Positions 35,390 to 47,659 of a stretch of DNA of 64,000 nucleotides are shown here, one piece after another; within the stretch, counting starts at the first letter, position 1; each line of letters begins with the position of its first letter. The notes under the pieces were generated by a model. It saw only the letters and a program-made list of their open reading frames with translations. It did no database searches and was not told the origin of the DNA. Made by a program: the position numbers and the translations under genes. The stretch spans positions 8,866,001-8,930,000 of the forward strand of contig OX579641.1 of NCBI GenBank assembly GCA_951230915.1, written 5' to 3'. The stretch is from Antitrichia curtipendula (Eukaryota > Streptophyta > Bryopsida > Hypnales > Leucodontaceae).

Positions 35390-37380
35390 CTACGCCTTGC
35401 TCTTGCTCTTGTGCGAGACAACCCATTCCACCAGAGTGGCAACAGCAAACCCAGTGCCGCCTGTCTTATCCTTCCAAACCGGTCCAGCAATGTCCAAATG
35501 CGCCCAAGGGATACTCTCATCTACAAAATGTTTCAAGAACAACGACGCGGTGATAGACCCGCCTGCACGGCCACCAGTATTCACCATATCCGCAATGTTG
35601 GATTTCATCATCTCCCAGTAGCTGTCCTCCATAGGCATCCTCCACAACTTCTCACCTCCTTTCTTGGACGCTGCTGACAGCTCCTCAGCAAGCGCATCAA
35701 AGGGAGTGAACATACCTCCGATCTCATTCCCAAGGGCAATAATGCAGGCACCGGTTAAAGTAGCCAGATCAACAATCTTGTCAACCTTCAATTTACTCGC
35801 GTATACAAGCGCATCAGCCAATGTGAGCCTGCCTTCAGCGTCTGTGTTGTTCACCTCAATTGTCTTCCCGTTCGAAGCTGTCAGAATATCCCCCGGTCGC
35901 ATACCTCCACCACCGATCATATTCTCACATGACGCAACGATGAAGTTCACTTCCACACCTGCAGATAGTGGATCTATTCTTGGTTAAATATCACCAAATT
36001 TTGCTATATTAACAGGGATTTCAAGGAAGAGAACGCGATCACTTAGCCACATTTAAATGAGAATTTGTTGTAAACCGCTGCCCAAATAGCAAAAAGGTTA
36101 TGAAAAATTCGCCGTAATTGGTAGCCTCAACGATTCTTGGAGCCACCCCGGTGAGAAATGCAAAATGCAAACGAAATCCTGCCTGCAGGTTTAATTGTCG
36201 CAATGGCTTTGGCGCATCCCAGCACAGCCGCTGCGCCTCCCATATCAAACTTCATGAGCTCGATCATGCATCCTGGTCCTGTCTTGAGGTTATAGCCTCC
36301 GCTATCAAATGTCAAACCCTTGCCCACAATCGCCAGCTTCGTCGTCACGGCGCCATCCGCAGCCGGCAAGTATTTCAAGTGGATGAACTTGGGCGGATTC
36401 GTCGAGGCGGCGGAGACTCCCAGATACGCGCCCATCCCGAGCTTCTCGCACTCCTCCTTTTCCAAAATCTGGCACGTCATCACATCCGCGTGCTCCCCCG
36501 CAATCGCCTCGGCCTCCTCCGCCATCACACTTGGTAACAGCACATTCGGCGGCGCATTCACGAGCTGCTTCGCGAGGATCACCCCAACGGATTGCTTCAC
36601 CGTCTGCTCAATCAAAGGTTCCAACCCTGACCCTAACCCTAACACCTCCAAAGTCTTCAACACCGGCTTCTTAAACTCGCTCTTGAACCGCGTATCCTCA
36701 AACGACCCCAACACCACCCCAGAAGTCAAGGCCGTAACAGCCGCATGGCGATCCGCCACCGACTTCCCGTCCACAACAAAAACTGCCGCAGACGCAGCTT
36801 GCGCCGTCTTTGCGGCCACCGCGACACTCTCACCAAGCGTCTTCCATACCTTACTACTCCCCGCCTCCTTCTTCCCTAACCCTACCAACCCCACGCGCTT
36901 AAACCCCTTCCCAGTCACGCGATGAAACGTCGACTGCCCAGTCTTCCCCTGAAAATCCTCCTCACTCGCAACTTCACTCAATAGCCCGTCCACAAGCGCA
37001 TCCACACCAGCAAGCTCCCCATCGTGAAACTTCCCATTCTCGGCACCCGCGCTCCCCTCGAACACTCCGATGACGAACAAATCGCCCTTCCAGCTCGTGG
37101 CGGAAGCATTTTCGGGAGCTGTGACGGCGATCTCGGGCACCACGGGCGTGGCGGGCGCGGTCAAGCCAACCTCGGAGACTTGCGACGACGCTTTCGTCAT
37201 GGCGGTGGACTGCAAGCGTACCTGAAAAGTTTTAGGGACGAAAGAATGGGCGCCCAAAGGAGAGGGCAAGCGGGGTGAGAATGCGAAGGGGGCGTGTGAG
37301 GCGCAGGCGGCGCGGCGCGTGACGGTGGCGGCGAGAATGCGAGACGGGCGCGGCAGAAGAAGGCCCAGGACGCGCACCAT
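35390..37380 (-). CDS. LAP: Leucine aminopeptidase, M17 family, organelle (plastid) type
   Basis: Removes N-terminal residues, preferably Leu, from peptides; M17 enzymes are two-metal hexamers. Two exons, 37380-36183 and 35958-35390, encode 588 residues, the usual length for plant LAPs. The N-terminus ([20 protein letters not shown], with many Arg/Ser/Ala) is a transit peptide. Metal- and substrate-binding motifs are intact: [11 protein letters not shown] at about 352-362, KFDMGG at 377-382 and the signature NTDAEGRL at 437-444. The ATG at 37380 has an optimal GCCATGG context and gives family length. An in-frame ATG at 37473 would add 31 Pro-rich residues, but it lies inside an upstream tandem repeat, so I reject it. 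The single 224-bp intron has a GC donor (CAG|GCAGGA) and a normal CTGCAG acceptor; protein continuity across it (IKPAG then [13 protein letters not shown]) matches the plant family. Function and family are certain; plastid versus mitochondrion is inference. Confidence 0.95.
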
Positions 37381-37458
37381 GGCGGGCTCTTGGGAAGGGG
37401 GAGACGGCGATAAGCGCACTCGCGGGGGAGGCAGCGGTTGTGGGTCTGGGGGCGAAGA

Positions 37459-37970
37459 GCCCACATTTTGCATGTCGTTCGGCTTGCTTGGGATGAGATT
37501 TGGTGGGTTCCCCTACCACCGCCCACCCATAGGAGCTCATTTGCATTTCCACAATCACAATTACAAATTTTTACAATTTTTAGGGGTGATAAGCACACTT
37601 GTGTGGCACGTGTGACAATGGTTGATGATAAGTCTTTGGGAGCGGAGGCAAAACCACATTTTGTTTCTTGCCTTTGGTTTGCTTGGAGAATCAGAAAAGA
37701 AATTTAGTGGATTCCCCTACCACTTTTACCCATACATTTGAGCTCATTTGCATTTTCACAATCACAATTATATTTTTTAGGGATGATAAGCACACTCGTA
37801 GGGCATACTCAATAACAATTGGACGTAGGTCTTTAGAATTGGGGCCAAACCCACATTTGCCTCTTCTCTTTTGCTTGTTTGGAAAAGAAGTTTGGCAGAC
37901 TCTCCTATTACTACCCATTTGAGCTCACTTTCATTTTCCACAATCAACACCGCAATAAGAGGGCTATTGT
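37459..37970. repeat. Tandem repeat in the LAP upstream region, unit about 195 bp
   Basis: About 2.6 diverged units begin near 37459, 37650 and 37848. Each carries CCCACATTT, then GGATTCCCCTACCAC, GAGCTCATTTGCATTT, CACAATCACAATTA and GATAAGCACACT. The first unit overlaps the LAP leader, so the promoter itself seems built from the repeat. Related but weaker sequence occurs near 40240, 40560 and 42780. Confidence 0.65.
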
Positions 37971-38489
37971 TTTTTTACTTGTACATTATATGTGAGTGAA
38001 ATTCATCAAGTTTCAAACAAAAAATTATAGTTTGGTGATTTTTTGGTGATTTTTATGAAGTTTTTAGTGACCTTTGTCGAGTGGAGAAGGTCTGCTATAG
38101 GAAAATATAAGGATTTTGATTGCAATTAAATTTGGATGAAGCCATATAAGATCAAGTAATCAAGTGAAAGAAAACATTATATAGTAAAGACACTCTATTT
38201 AAGTATTTATAGATAGATGTGTGTCAGTGATCATATAAAATACATAGTATATAATGTTCCATGAGAATATGAAACATAAGAGCCATTTTCATACTTGAAC
38301 AAGATCATATAATAAATCAAGTCATATACATATATGTATATACCTTACTTGAAGTTGTATAAATATTTGTATATGTCTTTCATAAGGTCATAAAAGTCAA
38401 ATAAAATATTATAAGCTTGTATAGAAGTTGTGTAAGTCGAATAAAAGCCACTTGAAACCCTTGGAAAATAGATCTAAAACTCAAATGAG
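37971..38489. other. AT-rich spacer, nothing seen
   Basis: No gene recognised. Confidence 0.4.
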
Positions 38490-39120
38490 TGCTAAAGTTG
38501 ACTCCAAACTCCAAACAAAGAGCGTGATAGCTTTTTGGAAAGCTAACACAGATGTCTATAAGCCCTCAAAACGTCAAGTTTAGATCTTCTATTGTGTAAT
38601 TTTTATGGCCGCTCAAAGTCTCCTCTCTTCATTTCAATGGCAACTCAACACTCCTTCACTCCCAAACCTATAACTTTTACAATCTAACTCTAAACTACAT
38701 TTATAATGGCTTTTTGAAAAGCTAACACAAAATCGTATAACTTCTCCAAATTCCAAATCAAACCTTATTATGTCCGACATTTATAGCTTGTCGAAGTCTC
38801 GTCTCCTCAAATCAAACACAACTCAACACCACTCTATTTCTAAGCCCATAACTCTTTCTTTCTAACTTCAAATAATGAGTTCTAAGTCTTGAGAGAAAGA
38901 CAAACTCTCCATACATAATTCACCCAAATCTCAAATCCAAAAGCATTATAGCCACATCTCCACAAGCCCTCGAAGTTATTGCCTTCAAAATTAGTTGGCA
39001 ACTAACCTTCTCTCACTACAATAAGCATAACTTCTTCATCCAAGTTTCAAATATTATGAGTCATAGCTTTTCGGAATCACAACAACAAGAAAAAAAAATT
39101 CACAATTTCATTCAAAAACT
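38490..39120. repeat. Degenerate tandem array, unit about 175-180 bp
   Basis: A landmark like ATGGCTTTTTGAAAAGCTAAC recurs near 38527, 38707, 38880 (weaker) and 39060. Units also share TATAACTTTT, AACTCAACAC and GTCTCCTCTCTTC-like stretches. About 3.5 copies. Confidence 0.55.
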
Positions 39121-42100
39121 TGTAATATTCATTACGATATGGCTCTTCTAACACACGATACACTCCCAACTAACTATGAAGGAGAAAAAACAAACCCGAC
39201 TCCTTATCCTACTACCAAGGGGCCACATTAGTCCATGCCTAAGCTTACACGAGCTTCAATTTTTCATTGGCTACCTCCTTTGACCCTTCTACAATCCTAT
39301 CTACCCCTTTATCTTAGCCACAAACCATTTTAAGTCAACAAAAAGATAAATGATCTCCAACCTTTTATGTTTCATTTTTATAAACTCAAACTAAGATTTG
39401 AAAATACTTCTACACACAAAAAATAAAGAAACTAGAGCCTGTCAGCTGCCTATTAGAGGTATAAAACAAACTTTCAAGAAAAATATTACTCCATTTGCAG
39501 AAACTTGAAGATGCGTTTGATAGTGGTTGCAATGTAGTTTGCATGCTTAGCCTTGGTTAAATGATTAATTGACCCTTCTAACCATTGTTGGTGACCACAA
39601 CTCCCTTTTATAAGCCTGACCATACAATAGTATTGTTTGTCATTCAAAACATCCTACAAACCTTACTTTTTTGATGTTGGATTCGACACATCCAACTTAT
39701 AATAAAATTACCAATGTTCGAGCGTTATGCTAAAGGTTTCTATGCCATTGTTACTATGCACAAGGTTGCTTCAATAGTCAAGAAGGCCTGACTTCTTCTT
39801 GTAAACGCTTATGTAACGATGCAAGGTCCAAGGACATATGAGGTTGATCCGGTAGTTGCGATAAAGAAAACTCGAGTCCATACTTTGAGTGAAGCTCTTC
39901 ATCTGACATACTTAAATCATTTGAAACTCATAAAAACTTCCAATTTGACACGCCTAAATCCAAAATGTAACACAAAGAAAATCTACATCAAATTAATGAA
40001 GCTATTTGATGGTTCCTTTTTTTTTTTGGTTTGCTCGTTCATACCTGTGGAAAGATGTCATCTTGAAGCTACATCAAGTGATATCATCTCTCTCAATGTA
40101 TTATTAATATTAAAATCCATTCAAACAATATATAAACACATTTTCTATAGAACGCTCACATTTACAATGCGACACCGCTAAAAGATGTTTGCCCTTCCTC
40201 TCGAATTTCTCAACCAACCTATACATAGGTGATGAAATGGACTCCTTCAATACCACCTTAAATTGTCTCATTTGAATTTCCACTATCTAATCAATCTATA
40301 TATAGATGATATATGGCTCAACCAATCAATCTATATATAGATAATAAGGTGAATTCATTTATCATTGACTATTATAGCTCATTTATATTTCAACAATCTA
40401 AATTATAGTCAAAGACTATTTTTTCTTACTCATTATATGCAAGTGGAGATCATCAATAATAAAAAATATTTTTGTGAAATTTTTGTAAATTTTATGAGTT
40501 AAAACTAGGATGTGTACACTTTGCATGCTTCAAGCATCCACGCAATGGGAGTTCCTGTAACACTGCCCATTTTAGATTATATGCATTTTCACAACCACAA
40601 TCACTAAAAACAATTGAAGTTTTTGACTATAAGAAGAATTGTTTTTTTAGTTGAATGGGATATTTGCAATTGGTGCAAATCTGGAGACTTACAATTGTTG
40701 TGGACAAGTCGTTCTTGGAAATGTAGTCATAAAGGACAATGAGATTGTTTTTCATCCGAATCCTAGTTGGAACTTCATCAACATGTATTTTATGTGGTTG
40801 CTAATATAGCATTGATTGTCATGTGAAGTTGACACTTTTGCGGCTCTTTTACAACACATTTGCAATTCTAGAAGAGCATTATAAATAACATGGTGTGCCA
40901 ACAACAAAAATAATTTTGTACAAAAATAAAAAATCTATTTAATCGTTATAAAATATGTCCATATTTCCCATGCCCTAGGCTTTGCTACTTTATGAAGCAT
41001 TGACTATCTACTAACACAATTACTACATGTCAATGGTCACTTTTTTGTAGTACTTTGTAGATCACAATTGTTCAGAATAAAAATCTTGACTACTATGTAG
41101 CTAACCATCATTCCACATAGGATCCAATTTCTAGACGATTGCAATGCCAGCCACAACATGGTGGCATGACAAAAACAAAATTTTCATTGAACCAACCCTT
41201 TGTCCTTTCCCCTCCAGTCTTTGCATTGTTAGCTTAGGACTTGAAAATAAACAAACACCTCTTTCTTATTTACAACACAACCAAAAAACTCCCTCGCAAC
41301 CTTGAATATCAATTAAAAACCACCAAAAAGGTTCCAAAGCTCCCTCCCATTTGCAAATTCCCTATTCAACACCACAAACCTCAACAACACCACGAAACCT
41401 TGTCGGCATCTCCAATGCCTTTTCTCACAAAGCGACACCACGAAATCCTACTTCTAGGATGTAGAAGCGCCTCCCAAAGTTTACTTGGTGGTTGAGCAAA
41501 ACTAGATGTGGACATGAAATGGGGCTTAACGACACTTAGTGCTCTATTATTATGACATGTGGCTTCTAGTAGCTAATTTGGGAATTTTGATGAATAGTAT
41601 TACAGGGCTAATGAACATTAGAGAACACTTCCACACTAGGGGAGGTCACTCTCACTACATTTGGGATACCCACATGTGGCGGAGTGATTTTTTGACCCCC
41701 TATTTACTTTTGAATAAACTATAATTTCATCCTAAAATTTTGAGCTTTGTTTAACAATGACTAAATGTTTCTATTGACAAAAATTTCAATTCCAAATAAT
41801 ATAAGATATATTGTCTAGAAAGGGTTGAAAAATGAACTAAAATGGCATGTTCTCCAGCTAAAATATTTATAGAGCTCACATAAAGATGACTATTGCATCA
41901 ATATTCAACCAAAATAAACTTTCAATGGAAAGCTATTCTACAAAAAAAAAATTCATCTTTCAATTTTTTTTTCTTATATAATATAGAGGTGTGAAAGTTA
42001 TTTTTAGCTTTACAGTGTATCTTTTTTCTTAAAAAATTTATAACTAATTACTATTAGCATAAAAAATACCAATAATTCAAAACATAAACTTTTAAAGTAT

Positions 42101-43354
42101 CAAAATCTATCCATAACTTATTTTTTGGAAAAAAAATTAAATTTTAAGATGTATTACATGTATTATTTTTTCCGCCGCATGTGGGTTGCTAAAACACTGG
42201 GAGTGTCCTCCCCGGGCTTCCACAACATTTTGATTAGGAAATGACAGTCATTTTATAGTTGCAGTCATTTCCTAGTTGAATTCAACATTTGCACAAGTGC
42301 AGTTGTAATCGTTTTCTAATCAAATTTAGATTTTTGTGACTGTAGATTGACATGATGAATTCCACAGAGCATAGACTTATCCACATCAATAGTTGTGATA
42401 AATATTAGATGAAGAATAGCTTACATTAATTTTGAAATTGAACTTTGTTACATTCTTGTAATCCTAAACTTCATTCTATGATTACTTTGCAACTAAAACA
42501 ATGTGTAGGTAAGATTTAGTGCTAATAACAATGGCTATAGTTGCAAGGTAGTCATGTACAATACTTAGTCGTTGTTTAACTAATTGTAGTGGACAAGTTT
42601 TTCTTCTAGTGAACAACAAGACATTTTCAAGTGTATGATGCAAGAGACTATCATGAAACTACTTAAAAAAATTATTTTGAGAGAATTTTTGTAATTTTCA
42701 TGAATTTTTAAAGTTGTAATTAAAAGATGTTAGTCTTTAATCCTTTTTGTACAACCATTCAATTTGTACAATGATGGTAGAATGGATTCTCTTAACATCA
42801 CCTATTTTAGTCAATTTGCATTTTTTCAATCGATTAAAAAAATTAAAAATTAAAATTAAAGAGTTTGTATTTTTTCTGAACATGGTAAGTTACAACTAAA
42901 AGATGTCATTTTACCTAATCTCTAATTGCTCAACTATCTACTTACACTACAACAAATAGAGTGTTTTATGATTTGAAAAAATGTAAATTGGGATGCTTAG
43001 TGATTGTTGGCAATTACAATTTTTGAGGTCAAAACTTTGAGGAGGGTCACAACAATATAATGTTTGCTCGTTATATTTTGTCCTTATACTTAATGGTCGC
43101 ATAATATACGCCCTAAAGGAACGCTAAAGTGCTTCATGGAGGATGATAGGGAATATATCTAGGGAACCCCTAATCATATTTACTAGTCATAATCCATAGT
43201 CATATTCCTATAGTAGTGAATTTTTTCCTTTTTGAGAAGTCTAAGGAAAATGTGGAGAAACCATTGGCTTAGGATTTTGAAACTCTAGCTGCTGCATCTT
43301 TGCAATCCTAGCCGTTGCCTCTTTAAGGTTTTGAAACCCTAGCCACTACTTCTT
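39121..43354. other. AT-rich spacer without recognisable genes
   Basis: Short open frames only. Fragments related to the LAP-upstream repeat occur near 40240, 40560 and 42780. No RNA gene or coding domain recognised. Confidence 0.45.
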
Positions 43355-43724
43355 TTGTTTTTTCCTCGTCTCTTATTGCCTTCTAGCTCTTGCTTCTTTT
43401 TGCATCTGAACTTTTTCTTCATATTGCCTTTTAGTTCTTGCTTCTTGTTGCATTTGAATTTTTGCTTCTTACTACCTCTTAGTTCTTGTCTCTTCTTGCA
43501 CTTGAACTTTTGCTTCTTGTTGCCTCTTAGTTCTTGCCTCTTCTTGCTTCTTGTTGCATTTAAACTCTTGTTTCTTGTTGCCTCTTAGATCTTACCTCTT
43601 CTTGCTCCTTATTGCATCTGAACTTTTTCTTCTTGCTACCTCTTAGTTCTTGCTTCTTTTTGCTTCTTTTTGCATCTGAACTTTTTCTTCTTGTTGCCTT
43701 TTACTTCTTGCTTCTTCTTGCATC
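43355..43724. repeat. Pyrimidine-rich minisatellite
   Basis: Tandem units of roughly 45-60 bp are built from TTGTTGCCTCTTAGTTCTTG and GCATCTGAACTTTTTCTTC. The array continues after the inserted element, at about 45575-45640. Confidence 0.7.
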
Positions 43725-43728
43725 TTAA

Positions 43729-45570
43729 CCCCTAAACAACATGAACACCGTCTTTTGCCGTATGTCAGAGTTTTTCACGTATTAGGGTAGTATTTTGGTG
43801 GAATTAGGGTTTCAAAGTTACAACAAAGTTGCAAAAGCTGGAAATGCGCAACGAACGCTTTGTTCTACTTTGCAAAATACAAGGTAGAACTTTGCAAGTA
43901 GGATTAAATTTGCAAAATCACATACAACACAAGCTTGCATGTGTACATTACACAACTCGGTGCTTGTGCAGATCTTCTATGCAAATGTGACTATGTCCAT
44001 TGGCAGGAAGAGGCGGTAGAATAAGGATTTTGACGAGAGATGGTGCCTTTGGATTTTGCTACATGGTGCTTGTCCAAGATATGGTACTTTTTAACTCGTT
44101 TCTCACCAATGAGGTCTACAAATTGGCCACCTTCAAGTCCGTACATAGTGAATGAGTCTTCATCCAAGTACACTTTGGACACCTCCTGAACAGCCTACAA
44201 TTCTATAATCAGGGGTTTAATACTCTCTAGCATTGTAAGTCCTATAGCTCTACAACTTTCGCTTAATGTAGTACATAAACAATTAGAACGGCGTCCCTAT
44301 GACATCTGCATATAGTTTAGACTTCATAGAGCAAGAGAAGGTCCTAGCCTATCATGTAGCATTAAATTACTCGCACATTCCTCCCAAACATTAGTAGGTG
44401 ACTTTGACAAGTTCCTAAAGCGCATACTTCCTATCTAATGATGAATTTTCACTTGTCGGTTTTGATTTACACTTGGAAATTGGAATTAGAATCAACACAA
44501 TTCTCTAAGTCTGCTTCTATACTGCAATAATAAGAGCCAAGGATTAAACAAAGGCTCGGACAAAATCTATATCAAGTAGCGGAAAATCCAACACAAAAAT
44601 TTGGAGATCATAAGAAGTGGACATAAACCAAAAACTCGGCACAAGATTCCATTGGGTTGTAATTTACTTGATGAGAGAATCTGAGTAGGAGAATCAAGAT
44701 GCACCTGACAAGAATATCTTTTGTAAATGTTGACTACATTGTCCTTCTCACTCAATTGGGTGAATAACGAGGCTGAGAGAAGCTAGCACTTTTCTAGAAG
44801 AAAGAGGTTTTCTTAAGATGAAGGCATTCAACGTGTCCCTGACAATACCATAGTAATTCAAGTTAGGCTCTAATATAGTGCATGACTTCTCAAATGCTGG
44901 GGCTACATCTAAAGCATGATATGATGAATCAAAACTGTTTGGAATCAGAGTCTTATTGTCATTCGAACTCATTTGTGAAATGAATAGCTATAGCGTGTCC
45001 TACTTCTCGAAAGCATTGCCAATAAGATTTTATGCCAAAATCTATTACCTTCCCGCACTATGTTCCACACTGCATATTACCAGCATGTCTTGCTTGCAAG
45101 GCTTTGTACAACGTCCAAAAGCCGGTGGGGACGCCATAGCGGCACATATTCTTGAACCGCCCATCGCATTTCCGAGCGACCCGACTCCGCTTGCATATGG
45201 TGACTCCAATGTCATGATCGACACGAAGCTACAGATTTTGAATCAAATTTTTTTGTGAGCACTCCCTACATTGCTACAAGGCCACCCACCGTTGCGATTT
45301 CTCGAAGCTCCACGACGCAATTTCCCGTAAAAGAAAAATTTGCCACACAAGACACTACACTGTTGCTGACGACACATTTTGCTAAAATTGTGCGAATTTT
45401 GGCAATCCGAGATCTCATAGAAATTTGTGCTTGGCGTCAAGCATACAAAAAGTCAATCAAAACAGTTGGAAGTCCAAATTCACTTCAACAACGCACTCCT
45501 TGAAATTCAACCATGACCATATTATGTGGATATTGTGGCGTAGAGGAAGAGCCCGAGGGCCATTCAAGGG
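43729..45570. mobile_element. 1.84-kb TTAA-flanked element E inserted in the minisatellite
   Basis: TTAA lies at 43725-43728 and 45571-45574, with ends CCCCTAAACAACATG and CATTCAAGGG. Minisatellite sequence sits on both sides. An uninterrupted minisatellite unit reads GCATCTGAACTTTTTC where the filled site reads GCATC-TTAA-[element]-TTAA-TTCTTT, so this copy shows its own empty site. The interior is more complex than families A-D. Minus-strand frames at 44182-43991 (VYLDEDSFTMYGLEGG, preceded by a plausible TTGTAG acceptor) and 44972-44748 look coding-like but match no transposase I recognise; they may be captured gene fragments or a decayed ORF. Confidence 0.75.
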
Positions 45571-45574
45571 TTAA

Positions 45575-45640
45575 TTCTTTTTTTGTGTTGTTTCTTGTTG
45601 CCTCTTAGAACTTGTTGTATTTTTGCCCCTTGTTTCTTCC
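45575..45640. repeat. Continuation of the minisatellite after element E
   Basis: GTTTCTTGTTGCCTCTTAGA resumes the array interrupted at 43725. Confidence 0.6.
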
Positions 45641-46889
45641 ATCACCACTGTTATTATTTCTTCTTGTTTTTTGTAATATCTAGAGATATAATTGTTTTGG
45701 TTTTTTCTTATTCTAAACTTGTGGTACATATTTTGTGTTGCTATAAACCTTTGAAGGTTGAGCCTTATTGTTTGTTCATTGAAATCAGCCTCTTTGATTG
45801 AATATGTAGGCTCTGGAAGCTTAAATGAAGTCGTTGGAGGCTACTTGCAATGCAACAAAGTCAATACCTTCAAATTATTGTAAATACTATAGGCCTTGCA
45901 GGTGCATGTATATACATTCATATAGTGTCTTATTATAATATGTTTTGTGATATTGACATAAATGTTATTGAAGTTAGTTACATTCCTTCTCGCATTTTCC
46001 ATCTTCAATATGGTTGTCTTTTGTGCATCTTTAAAATCATATCTACTCATTTTTTACTACATGGAGTCTTTGGTTTAGCTGTTAAACTATATTGATGTAT
46101 GACTACAATGGTCATGTCCATTTAGAATATATAAAAAATGCAACTATAGTTTATGGCTAAAGTTATTTTGAACCTCGATCACCCAAGTTACAAACCATGC
46201 ATATAAATCCAAGAAATATGAATTTCTCTCATCCGAAATATCACTTGCTTGAGTTATAGTTCACAATACATCTTGGCCAAAAGATAATTGACAATAATCA
46301 TATACTGCTCATAGTCCTGCTAAAAATGTAGCTTTGCACTTCTAAAAACATGATTGCATTGAGTTATAAAAATTTATGTACATTTCATAAAGTTTCAAAT
46401 CAATAGAAATTTCTTTTGAGGCCTGAAATTTTTCTAATGAAAGTTAGGCCTTCGAGGCTAGTCAATGCATATACCATGTTGACTTCTTGGAATCTAAATA
46501 CAACCTAGCTACTATATGCGCAAACCATTGTATATATAAAAATATAACTGATATCTAAAGTGACTAGCCAGTAATGGCTAGATCCAATCACCTCATACAT
46601 CATCTATAGTGATTTGTGCTTAAATTACATTTTGGAATTTTGTGACACCATAGTCATATATGACAATTATAAAAGATCCATTTTGTTGTAGTATTGGTAG
46701 ACAACAAGGAGGCTTCCTCTAACATTGTCCATTTTTATTAGTTGATTTTCAAGTCTATAAACCAAATTTCAATTAAAGGTTATTTTTCTATTTCTATGCA
46801 AGTAGAAAACGTTAATTTTCAAAAATAAAATTTTATGTTTAAAAGTTTTTAATAGTTTCTAAAAATTTATAAACTATGACTAAAAATTG
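45641..46889. other. AT-rich spacer, nothing seen
   Basis: No gene recognised. Confidence 0.4.
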
Positions 46890-47127
46890 ATGCCACATTT
46901 AACTATTTTTGGACTTTTACGTGAATTATGGACAAAACATTAAAAAATCTCCAGATAATAACATCTGGAGATCTCCAGATGTTTGAATAGATCTTCAGAT
47001 GTTTTGTAATGATCTCTCAATGTTTTACATAGATCTCTTGATGTTTTGTATTATTTCCAAATGACCATTTTTATTCTATTATTAATTTTGGACCCTTTGA
47101 AAGTCCAGAAATAGTTAAATGTGGCAT
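46890..47127. mobile_element. Fold-back MITE with internal 22-bp tandem repeats
   Basis: Terminal inverted repeats ATGCCACATTTAACTATTT / AAATAGTTAAATGTGGCAT. A candidate target duplication, ATTG, lies at 46886-46889 and 47128-47131. The interior has about four copies of an AGATCTCNNGATGTTTT-type unit (46967-47055). Confidence 0.55.
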
Positions 47128-47655
47128 ATTGGTAATCTTAAACCTTGAAAGATGCAATCCTATGGCCAATGTAGGCAATAGAAAATTAGGAAATTCTTGG
47201 ATGGATAGGTCCATTCCTTAAAAGTCATTAGATACTTTTAGTCTTTGGTGTCTTTCTTGGATTAATTGGTTAAATACTCAACCTTGTATTGCAAGGGGTT
47301 ATATATAAAACAATTTTATTATTTGGAGGTAGTCTCTAAACAAAACTCAATAAAAAGATGAAGAAGACATCTAACTTATTGCCATAACATCAAAGTAAAA
47401 CATTGAAAATACCAAACTATTTTTTTCAAACAAGAGAAAAAACATTCTCCTATCTCAAATGGGAGTAATCCTAAAAGTCATGATAGTTGTCTTCTATTGG
47501 TCCCTAGTTTTCTCCTAATTCTAGATTGCAATTGAAAAAAAATTTAATAATTTTTTGTGGAATGACAACAAGCCATGATTGCACACAATCCTATTACATT
47601 GTAATGTCTTCTTTCTAAATTGAGGTTTAGTTTCTACCCTTGCAAAAAGAAAAGA
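47128..47655. other. AT-rich spacer, nothing seen
   Basis: Part (47520-47640) resembles 63400-63550, so it is a dispersed repeat; no gene. Confidence 0.35.
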
Positions 47656-47659
47656 TTAA

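Noticed and set aside
36627..36645. Telomere-like CCCTAACCCTAAC run
   Set aside because: It lies inside the LAP coding exon and encodes part of a well-conserved stretch (LGLGSG); two and a half units only.
36320..36925. 201-codon plus-strand ORF
   Set aside because: It is the antisense shadow of the LAP exon, caused by GC-rich codon bias.
37381..37473. Upstream in-frame LAP ATG adding 31 residues
   Set aside because: Inside the tandem repeat, Pro-rich, poorer start context, and would exceed the usual family length.
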